A stretch of DNA of 34,366 nt from Candidatus Krumholzibacteriia bacterium. GTDB lineage: Bacteria; Krumholzibacteriota; Krumholzibacteriia; WVZY01. Within the stretch, counting starts at the first letter, position 1. Each line of letters starts with the position of its first letter. The notes under the pieces were generated by a model that searched no databases, was not told the DNA's origin, and saw only the letters and a list, made by a program, of their open reading frames with translations. Shown piece by piece: positions 1 to 6,535 of this stretch. Made by a program: the position numbers and the translations under genes. The stretch is taken from assembly GCA_029863805.1 (NCBI GenBank), contig JAOTUR010000004.1, positions 1 to 34,366 of the forward strand, given 5' to 3'.

Positions 1-579
1 TTATCCTTTCTCCTTTTTTCCGGCGTCCGGCAACCCGATCTGTCTCCTCAACACGCCGAGCGCATTGTGCATGCGACTCCTCGCGGTTCCATCCGGTATT
101 CCGAGGATCTCCGCGATCTCACCGTATGACATTCCCGACCCGATTCTCAGCGACACCACCTCACGCATCGTCTCCGGCAGACGCGCCACCAGCCGCATCA
201 GTTTCGCGCAGGTGACCGCCTCCGACCAGTCGGCACCCCCATCCATTGCGCTCGAGATTCCCTCGAACTCGTGCGGATCGAGAAACACCACCTTCGACTG
301 TCGGCGCACGTAGTTGCGTCCGACATTGACAGCGATCGTGTAGAGCCAGTGCGAAAACGGATGACTAGGCACGTAGGTGGCGATGCCGTCGATGACTCGG
401 AAGAATACGTCCTGTGTCAAATCATCCAGTACGTCCCGGTCGGGCCCCGCGTATGAGGCCAGCGCCCTGGAGACTCCCGCGGCATGGCGGTCGTAGATCG
501 CCTCGAACGCCAACACGTCGCCTTCCTGGGCCAGAGCGGCCAGCTCGGTGTCGCTCGGATCTGCTTTTTCTCTATTCAC
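1..579 (-). CDS. ECF-type RNA polymerase sigma factor
   Basis: A 192-residue sigma-70 family protein of the extracytoplasmic-function class. Region 2 spans about residues 22-95, with the core-binding DLTQDVF motif near 53-59. Region 4 spans about 130-180, with a helix-turn-helix SYGEIAEILGIP near 151-162. Usual ECF length is about 180-200. The open frame continues further upstream, but that part lies inside the neighbouring TPR gene. I chose the GTG at 577-579 because it overlaps the TPR stop codon in the string GTGAATAG, a typical coupling arrangement. The gene ends exactly at the window edge with TAA, so anything downstream, such as an anti-sigma factor, is not visible. Its target promoters cannot be inferred. 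Class is certain; subgroup is not. Confidence 0.93.
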   Translation of the reverse strand: MNREKADPSDTELAALAQEGDVLAFEAIYDRHAAGVSRALASYAGPDRDVLDDLTQDVFFRVIDGIATYVPSHPFSHWLYTIAVNVGRNYVRRQSKVVFLDPHEFEGISSAMDGGADWSEAVTCAKLMRLVARLPETMREVVSLRIGSGMSYGEIAEILGIPDGTARSRMHNALGVLRRQIGLPDAGKKEKG

Positions 580-1708
580 CTTGCCTGCAAGACTCGATGA
601 GAGCCAACATCTGTTCCATATCGTGGAAAGTGGCGATCTCCGACGCCTGGTCGAGGAGTCTTTCCTTCGTCGCATTGCTGACACCCGCATCCTGGGCGAG
701 CTGGATTGCGCACGCAACGTAGTTCTTCATCATTCTTGACACATTCGGGACGAGGTCCCACGCAAAGCTCCAATCCGTCGCCGAGTCCAACCGGTACGTG
801 CCCAGAAACAGAACCGCCGACGCTTCCGGGCTGCGTCCCTTCTTGTAGGAGCGCCAGCCCACGCCGTCGAGCACCAGGTCGGGCTCGAAGCCGAGCGCCC
901 CGATCGCGACGGTAGCGGCGAAATGGACGGCGATGTCGTCATCGGCCACCATTTTTTTGAGCAGCGTGGCTGGCAATGCCGGACCGTCCACCATTTCCAA
1001 TTTACCCTTCGGCTTGATCGCGGGATACGTGTCAAAAACAGCCCTCGCATAGTCGCTCAGTTGTAGGAGGCTCCGGTTGACAACCGCCACGTCCGTCCTG
1101 AAACCCATCCCGGACTGCAGTGCGAGCGGTGGAAACGTGTCCCAATCGCCGTTGGTCACGAGAATGGCACCCGTTGGTAGCCCTATCAACATATTATAAG
1201 CGTAATCCTGAAGCGGACGGGAGAAGATCCGCTGTTCGAAAACAGTCTTGAATACCTTCCTCGACTTCGCCAGTTCACCCCGCTTCAGGTGAATCGTGGC
1301 GAGCTCGGTGAGCGCATACTGTTGATCGGGGGCGAGCGCGATGCTTTGTTCGAGATACTCGGTCGCCGTGTCTAGGTCCTGATTGAACTTCGCGAGCAAC
1401 TTGCCGAGATATGCCAGTGCCTCCGCATGGTCCGGACCGATCTCAACCGCGCGCCGCGCCGCCGCCATGGCCGCTTCCTTTTGCCCGCTGTACTCGTGAG
1501 CGATCCCCATGTTGATCAGCGCTTCCGGCGATTCCCCGTTCTTGGAGATGTACTCCTTCCACTGCTTTGCGAGCTCGACATACGACGCCTTGTCGAGTAT
1601 CCGCTCCGTCATCCTGGGAACGGAGGGGGGTTGTGCGGGCACGAGTGTGACGGTGCCGGCAACGATCAGTAAGCATCCAGCAAAGATCTTTGTCGCGTGA
1701 CGGAACAT
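572..1708 (-). CDS. Secreted TPR protein with a DUF2723-like C-terminal motif
   Basis: A 378-residue protein with a Sec signal peptide (about residues 1-26, ending VPAQ). Tetratricopeptide repeats cover about 40-170, with the usual A/G/Y spacing (for example PEALINMGIAHEYSGQKEAA). The C-terminal half contains TNGDWDTFPP (about 185-194) and TDVAVVNRSLL (about 205-215). These resemble the conserved soluble part of DUF2723/PMT-like membrane proteins (consensus close to TNGDNDTFPLWYLQ, then DVRVVNLSLL), but no membrane segments are present here. The start is supported by AGGAGG nine bases before the ATG. It is the first gene of a pair with the ECF sigma factor, whose GTG overlaps its stop. It is probably periplasmic. 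A partner or sensor role for the sigma factor is inference. Confidence 0.85.
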   Translation of the reverse strand: MFRHATKIFAGCLLIVAGTVTLVPAQPPSVPRMTERILDKASYVELAKQWKEYISKNGESPEALINMGIAHEYSGQKEAAMAAARRAVEIGPDHAEALAYLGKLLAKFNQDLDTATEYLEQSIALAPDQQYALTELATIHLKRGELAKSRKVFKTVFEQRIFSRPLQDYAYNMLIGLPTGAILVTNGDWDTFPPLALQSGMGFRTDVAVVNRSLLQLSDYARAVFDTYPAIKPKGKLEMVDGPALPATLLKKMVADDDIAVHFAATVAIGALGFEPDLVLDGVGWRSYKKGRSPEASAVLFLGTYRLDSATDWSFAWDLVPNVSRMMKNYVACAIQLAQDAGVSNATKERLLDQASEIATFHDMEQMLALIESCRQGE

Positions 1709-2160
1709 GACGGACTCCCTCCTGTGGAGTATTCGCAGACCCCTTTGTGATCATAGAACACACGAGAGAAGAAAAACGTTCATGAAAAAGGTGGGGGCCC
1801 GCTCCAATCCCCCGACTCGCGCGGACAGATTGTGGCGGGAGCACATTGTCGGGCCGAGGTTTCGGGATCACCGGTTTCGGCCAAAGCGATCACCGCAAGC
1901 TGGACCTGACCCGGCAGCTCGTGCCATTTTCCCAATCGGGGCACCACAACTTCAAGAGGGCCCGAACTGGCCTCGATCTTGCGTGGTCGTCAGAGGATAT
2001 TGCGAACGGGTACCCATGTGAGTGCCCTGGCCTTATCTGACGTAAGTCATTGAACAACAAATGCTATCCGTACGGGGGCGATGCCCGCGGCCTCAAAACG
2101 GAGTATCACCGAATGGGCTCGGGCACCCAGGAAGGCATTGAGTCTAAAGGGGGTGGTCAC
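1709..2160. other. Divergent intergenic region, 452 bases
   Basis: This stretch separates the leftward TPR/sigma pair from the rightward DUF6982-like gene. No convincing coding frame was found: the longest frames are arginine- and proline-rich and lack a ribosome-binding site. Near its right end, 2038-2049 reads TGAC-GTAA-GTCA. This dyad has the same arms and four-base spacer as the core of the 25195-25210 dyad upstream of the cytochrome operon. No good -35/-10 pair was recognised for either flanking gene. Confidence 0.5.
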
Positions 2161-2556
2161 GTGCAGAACATGATTGTTGCACGTTTCGTCGATGGATCCA
2201 TGTTGAAAGGGACGACCAGCGATTTCTTCCCCACAAAGGACACGTTTCACGTAATGGTCAACGGGACGGGGAAAATGAAAGAGGTACGCGTTTTGGAACT
2301 CAAGGCCATCTTCTTTGTCAAAACCTACGAGGGAGACAAAGATCGTCGGGGTAGTCTAAACGCTGAGAGAAAGGGTCTTGGCAAGAAAATAATGGTCAAT
2401 TTCAAAGACGGCGAGATGATTCTCGGATACGCGACAAGTTACTCCAACGCAGCCCTCGGATTCTTCGTGTTTCCGTCGGACACCGATAATAATAACGACC
2501 GCGTATTCGTGGTGAACGCCGCGACGAAGGAAGTCCGGTTCTTGGGCGAAGCTTGA
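2161..2556 (+). CDS. DUF6982-like small protein (PilZ-neighbour type)
   Basis: A 131-residue protein without signal peptide or membrane segment. Two similar halves each begin with a strand of the type VxFxDGxxxxG (residues 5-15, ARFVDGSMLKG, and about 79-89, VNFKDGEMILG). Each half runs on to hydrophobic strands, LELKAIFFVK in the first and GFFVFPSD followed by RVFVVNAATKEVRFL in the second. From memory this pattern matches the DUF6982 family, seen mostly in Deltaproteobacteria, Acidobacteriota and related candidate phyla, often near gliding or PilZ-type signalling genes. Function is unknown. The open frame extends upstream to 2050, but I chose the GTG at 2161 because a strong Shine-Dalgarno stretch (AAAGGGGG, 2146-2153) ends seven bases before it. 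The ATG at 2170 is an alternative. It converges on the M56 gene with a 20-base gap and no visible terminator. Confidence 0.75.
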   Translation: MQNMIVARFVDGSMLKGTTSDFFPTKDTFHVMVNGTGKMKEVRVLELKAIFFVKTYEGDKDRRGSLNAERKGLGKKIMVNFKDGEMILGYATSYSNAALGFFVFPSDTDNNNDRVFVVNAATKEVRFLGEA

Positions 2557-2576
2557 ACGGCAGGTCGATCGTCTGC

Positions 2577-4169
2577 CTAGCCCGTCGGATCGTTGATGAG
2601 GATTCGCGGACAATCCGCCGATTTCGCGACATCGAGCACGGTCATGAAGTCGCCGTACGTCGCCTTCTCAGAAATCTTCACAGACAAGATCATCTTGTCG
2701 TCCATGGCGAGCATCTTCTTGATCTCGTCGCCGAGCCTTGCCGTTTTGAGTTTCTTGCCTTGCAGGACCAGCACTCCGCCGCCTTTGACCGCCAACGTTG
2801 AGATGTGCTTCTCGGGTACTTCGCTCAGTGTCTTCTTATAGTCAAGCGGCGGTAGCATGAGTGTGAGATCCTTGCCCTCGCTGGTCACGTAGGACATCTT
2901 CATGAGGCCCATTTCGCGCAGCTGAGCGTGGATCTTGAACACCGTACCCATGGGCACGCCGTCGTCACACGCCAGGGCGACGACGACCTTATCTTCCATG
3001 CCCGCCACGGTCTTTTCCATGTTCTTGCGGAAACTCTCGTAGGAGGTTGCCGCGTCGTTGATCGCCAGCTCGCTCTTGCCGCCGATCGACACCTTGACAA
3101 TCTGCATGTGCGACGAGCCGCCCGCCTTCTCACCGGGTGCCGCCTTGGGACTCGCTGCGTACGCCGGCGAAGCGTTGACGGACGAATCGGACGTCGTCGC
3201 ATCAATGTAGTACCAAGAGAGCGGCAGCGCGATCAGCGCAAGCGCAGATAGCACGATTCCTGTTTTCCTCCTCGACATCGTGATTTCCCCTTTCATTTGA
3301 TATGTGACCCGGCTCAAGAGTTCGTGCTTGCGGCCGAGCAGCGCGGACGCCGGTCCGCACCCGACGGGGTTGTGCATCACCGACTCGGCGATCTCGACGA
3401 GGCACCGGGAGTACTCGATACGCGAAGCCGGGCGGAACCCGGCCGACGCATCGTCGCACGCCATCTCCCGGTACTCGTTCAACCGCCGGTTGAGAAGCCA
3501 CACCAATGGATGGAAGAAATAGACCGCCAGGGTCAGGGTCTGGAACACGAGGAAGACGCCGTCGCGCCTTTGGATGTGCGCCAGCTCGTGCTGAACGACG
3601 GTTCGACGGCAGCGGCCCGTCCACTGGTCCCACGTGCCGGGGACGAAGATCTTGCGGGGAAAGATACCGAGGCAAAGCGGCATGCCGATCCGCTCCGACC
3701 TGTACACGCGCACGCGCCGATCGCGAATGATGGCACGTGTGGCGTCGTCGGTCACCTCGACGGCATTTCTGAGCTTCCACGCCAGGCGCGCGGTAGAGAG
3801 CGCCATCGTCAGCAAATACAACACCCCGCACAACACCCACAACGCGAACGCGAAACCGAGCATCTCGAAGCCCGCCGCCACGGTCTCGTGATCGGGCCCC
3901 AGCGGGCGACCGAGTAGGGGAGACGTGATGGTATGGGGCAGCGCGTGCACGGCTTCGTACGACGAAAACGCCACGCGCGCGGGCAGAAAAGGCGGAAGCA
4001 GCAACTTGGCCAGCCCGATTGACCCCACGACCACCTTTGTGCTCGCGGAGGCGTTCTTGAGTAGATAAAGCACGACGAACACCAGGGCCAGGAAGACGGT
4101 GTTCTGTACCACCGCCAGGCCGAAATATTCCGCCCACACCGAGCCGGCGTTGTTCACCAGATCGATCAC
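2577..4169 (-). CDS. M56 (BlaR1-like) metallopeptidase fused to ExbD/TolR-like domains
   Basis: A 530-residue membrane protein. The N-terminal part has several hydrophobic segments (about 20-37, 43-62, 104-124, 205-226) and the zinc-protease motif HELAH at 194-198. It is followed by the family's NEYREMACDD element (231-240), which supplies the third zinc ligand. A further membrane segment lies at about 303-321. The usual BlaR1/MecR1 penicillin-binding sensor domain is absent. Instead residues about 355-435 and 455-527 look like two copies of the periplasmic ExbD/TolR fold (VVVALACDDGVPMGTVFKI; MILSVKISEKATYGDFMTVLDVAK). The GTG start overlaps the BlaI stop as GTGA (4166-4169), so the two are co-translated. 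By analogy with BlaR1 it should sense an envelope signal and trigger BlaI cleavage. The signal is unlikely to be a beta-lactam bound to a serine. Confidence 0.88.
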   Translation of the reverse strand: MIDLVNNAGSVWAEYFGLAVVQNTVFLALVFVVLYLLKNASASTKVVVGSIGLAKLLLPPFLPARVAFSSYEAVHALPHTITSPLLGRPLGPDHETVAAGFEMLGFAFALWVLCGVLYLLTMALSTARLAWKLRNAVEVTDDATRAIIRDRRVRVYRSERIGMPLCLGIFPRKIFVPGTWDQWTGRCRRTVVQHELAHIQRRDGVFLVFQTLTLAVYFFHPLVWLLNRRLNEYREMACDDASAGFRPASRIEYSRCLVEIAESVMHNPVGCGPASALLGRKHELLSRVTYQMKGEITMSRRKTGIVLSALALIALPLSWYYIDATTSDSSVNASPAYAASPKAAPGEKAGGSSHMQIVKVSIGGKSELAINDAATSYESFRKNMEKTVAGMEDKVVVALACDDGVPMGTVFKIHAQLREMGLMKMSYVTSEGKDLTLMLPPLDYKKTLSEVPEKHISTLAVKGGGVLVLQGKKLKTARLGDEIKKMLAMDDKMILSVKISEKATYGDFMTVLDVAKSADCPRILINDPTG

Positions 4170-4564
4170 GGGTCACCTTCCCTCAGCTCCCGCGCTTTTT
4201 CGTCCAGGAGCTTCTTGATCTCCTCGATCTGGTCGAGGCTGAAGTCATCGAGTGACAATAGCGAGTTCGCCAGTGCGGGTATCGACCCGCCGAAGATCCT
4301 CGACACCATCGTCGTCATCTCGGCCCGCGCCATGTCGTCCTTCGAACACGTGGGGCGGTAGAAGTTGACCATCCCCGTCTTCTTGCGGCGAAGGAGCTTT
4401 TTTTTCGCCAGCGTGTTCATCACCGTCTGCACGGTGGTATATGCCTTTTCCCCTTTGGGATAGGCGCGCTCGAGAACCTCGCGCACGGTCGCCTCAGTCC
4501 CAAGTGCCCAGACGACCTCCATGATTTCCCATTCCGCCGGCGTCAGGTTGTTTCGCTTCGCCAT
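4166..4564 (-). CDS. blaI: BlaI/MecI family transcriptional repressor
   Basis: A 132-residue winged-helix repressor, the normal length for the family. The opening LTPAEWEIMEVVWALG and the recognition region YTTVQTVMNTLAKKKLLRRKKTG (split between about 41 and 63) are diagnostic. The C-terminal half would form the dimerisation helices and the cleavage region. A ribosome-binding stretch GGAAAGGAT precedes the ATG. It is first in a two-gene operon with the M56 protease (GTGA overlap). A tandem repeat just upstream is the likely operator, implying autoregulation that is relieved when the M56 partner is activated. The wider regulon is unknown, although the secreted TPR gene directly upstream on the same strand could be part of it. 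Confidence 0.93.
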   Translation of the reverse strand: MAKRNNLTPAEWEIMEVVWALGTEATVREVLERAYPKGEKAYTTVQTVMNTLAKKKLLRRKKTGMVNFYRPTCSKDDMARAEMTTMVSRIFGGSIPALANSLLSLDDFSLDQIEEIKKLLDEKARELREGDP

Positions 4565-4581
4565 ATCCTTTCCTCTGTTGG

Positions 4582-4619
4582 AATTACTAGGCTTATAGGT
4601 AAACTACTATGTTTATAGG
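4582..4619 (-). promoter_or_regulatory. blaI: Tandem BlaI operator candidate
   Basis: Two 18-base copies, 4582-4599 and 4602-4619, match at 15 of 18 positions (AAYTACTAKGYTTATAGG on the + strand) and are offset by exactly 20 bases, about two helical turns. Each holds an imperfect dyad CTA-N6-TAG. Known BlaI/MecI operators are TA-rich dyads with TAC/GTA or CTA/TAG arms upstream of their own gene. A TTGACG (4624-4629, leftward) could be the -35, so bound repressor would block the promoter. Confidence 0.6.
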
Positions 4620-4675
4620 AGAACGTCAAGCACAAAAAAACAGGGACGACTTTCGGGGGTCGATAAGACAAGCCC

Positions 4676-6346
4676 CTATTCGGGAACGAATAACAGCGTC
4701 GGCGCGGGTGCGTGTCCGTCGCCATTGCCCAGACGCTCGAAATACTGCTGACGCCCCTCGATCATCCAGTCGACGCGATATTCGTTCTGGTAGAAATCAA
4801 GCGCTCGCTTCTGGTACTCCGCGGCTCGCTCGTAGTCTGCGGAAAGCGCGACGATCTCCGCGACGCGCGTACAAGCAATCATTTGATAGGTGTGCTGCCA
4901 GGCGGGCGCCTCACGTTCGATGATGTCATCGTAGGCGTCGATCGCCGCGTCCAGCTCGCCCAACAACAGGCGACACTCGGCGACATAGAAAGCGGCTGGG
5001 AGGGAAGTCGGGGCGAGCGTCTCACAGCGCGCCGCGACGGCCGTGAGGGAATCTTTGCCCGCCGTGTAGATGTTTTTAATCCACCGCCCGTCGGGACCTT
5101 TGGCGGGTCTCTCGAGTAGGTCTGTGAAGCTCTCCAAATCCTCGAGCACTTTTTTTGCCGGGTCGCGGAACAGATCGCTTTTGTTATTGTCGATCGTCAA
5201 GCGAAGCATTTGACCTGCCTCATCGATCCGACCTGCGTCGGCGTACAGCTGGCCGAGCTGGAACTGGCCGAAGCTCTCTACCCAGTCGGGCCGCTGCGGG
5301 GAGTCACCGACAATGCTCTCAAACCGATCCATCGCGTGGTCCGGGTTGCCCAGGAATCGCTCCGTGTATGCCCGTGCCACACGTAGAATGTTGAGTGAGC
5401 CCAAGTCCACCTGTCGCGGGTCCCTGGCCTCGAGCTCGGAGATGACCCGCTGCACACGATCGATGTACTTAGCATGCCCCGAGGGAGCAAAGAGGCTCGC
5501 AACCGCCAGGGCGATCACCGGGCGCGGGTACGCCGGGTAGCGATCCACCAGCTCCGTCGCCCCTTGCAATCCTTCCTCGTACCGGCCTTCGAAGAAGACG
5601 TAGACGTTGTTCAAGAGTTGCACATAGTCGACCTCGAAGGGATTGTGTTCTCGCACGGCGCGCTGCATCAAATCCAGACCCCGGTCGCGATCCCCAGTGG
5701 GCAGGAAAAGCAGCTTCGACAGAAACTTGAAGATGCTGGGGATCGCGTCCGTAAAATAAAGAAACGCGCCGAGCAGACCGTTTGCCGATGGGTCGTCGGG
5801 GTGCGCGCCCAGATACTTTTCGAGATCCTTCTTGCCGCGTCCGGCGTCTCGCCCGGCCGTGTAAAAGCTTCGGCCGAGTGCGCGGATGTGCGATTTTTGC
5901 ATCCACGACCAACCGCGGTAGAGCTGGAGTCGCAGGTCAGGGTCGCCCTCGTCCATGCGCTGCGAACAGATGTCGATAGCCCGATCGAACACCGACAGGG
6001 CAGCCTTCGACATCTCCTTGGTGAAATCTTTTTTGTGGTCATCGATGGGAATGAACTCGATGAGAACGCGACCGCGCGTGATGAGAAAAAGCGGCTGACG
6101 GTCGCAAACGGCTTGCAACGAGTCCAGGTAAGACATCGCCTGGTGGGCGCCAGCTCGCATCAGAAGATCCATCGCCACGGAAATCTCCGGGGCCGTGATG
6201 TCGCGGTTGGTCGGTGGGTTTGACTTCTCCTGGGCGTAGCCGGGTGCTGTCGTGGCGCTCACGACGAGCCACAGTGTGCACGCCAGGAGAGCGAGCGAAC
6301 GCATACGCGTGCTGGGGCGTTTTATCGAAAGGGCACGGGGAGGCAT
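4676..6346 (-). CDS. Secreted TPR-repeat protein
   Basis: A 556-residue protein from the ATG at 6344-6346, with an N-terminal signal peptide (hydrophobic core LALLACTLWLVVSATTA, cleavage near GYAQ). The body is alpha-helical with degenerate tetratricopeptide-like repeats, for example around QFGQLYADAGRIDEAGQMLRLTI and the AFYVAECRLLLGELDAAIDAYDDII segment. No enzymatic motif was seen. The open frame reaches 6514, but those extra residues would overlap the divergent promoter of the kinase gene and lack signal-peptide character. The ATG at 6302-6304 is an alternative start just before the hydrophobic core. It lies between the blaI pair (same strand, downstream) and the divergent kinase. Likely periplasmic scaffold; role unknown. 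Confidence 0.8.
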   Translation of the reverse strand: MPPRALSIKRPSTRMRSLALLACTLWLVVSATTAPGYAQEKSNPPTNRDITAPEISVAMDLLMRAGAHQAMSYLDSLQAVCDRQPLFLITRGRVLIEFIPIDDHKKDFTKEMSKAALSVFDRAIDICSQRMDEGDPDLRLQLYRGWSWMQKSHIRALGRSFYTAGRDAGRGKKDLEKYLGAHPDDPSANGLLGAFLYFTDAIPSIFKFLSKLLFLPTGDRDRGLDLMQRAVREHNPFEVDYVQLLNNVYVFFEGRYEEGLQGATELVDRYPAYPRPVIALAVASLFAPSGHAKYIDRVQRVISELEARDPRQVDLGSLNILRVARAYTERFLGNPDHAMDRFESIVGDSPQRPDWVESFGQFQLGQLYADAGRIDEAGQMLRLTIDNNKSDLFRDPAKKVLEDLESFTDLLERPAKGPDGRWIKNIYTAGKDSLTAVAARCETLAPTSLPAAFYVAECRLLLGELDAAIDAYDDIIEREAPAWQHTYQMIACTRVAEIVALSADYERAAEYQKRALDFYQNEYRVDWMIEGRQQYFERLGNGDGHAPAPTLLFVPE

Positions 6347-6499
6347 GTGAGCGATTATAAACCGCGCGGCCCCGAAAAGCGATGGCAAGAAGCCCCGACC
6401 CCGGAGTCGAGAGGTTCTAAGTTGCTGACTGGCATCCCCTAATATCTCAGGGTAGCCACGCGACACAACCGTCGGCGTAATCAATACGTTATGAACGCC

Positions 6500-6528
6500 T
6501 TGTGGCCGTGACAAAAATCACCTACACT
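6500..6528 (+). promoter_or_regulatory. Kinase promoter candidate with no leader
   Basis: TTGTGG (6500-6505), 17-base spacer, TACACT (6523-6528). The expected start of transcription is about 6535, one base before the ATG at 6536. No Shine-Dalgarno sequence precedes the ATG. This fits a leaderless mRNA. The -35 matches consensus only in TTG. Confidence 0.45.
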
Positions 6529-6535
6529 CTCGTTC

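Noticed and set aside
1707-2021. 104-codon rightward frame in the first intergenic region
   Set aside because: Arginine- and proline-rich composition, no ribosome-binding site, and it begins inside the divergent gene's start region.
3202-4176. Long leftward frame overlapping the M56 gene
   Set aside because: Arginine-rich shadow of the M56 coding frame; the HELAH-containing frame is clearly the real one.
2577-4564. Beta-lactam resistance operon (blaR1/blaI)
   Set aside because: The M56 protein lacks the penicillin-binding sensor domain and no beta-lactamase is nearby.
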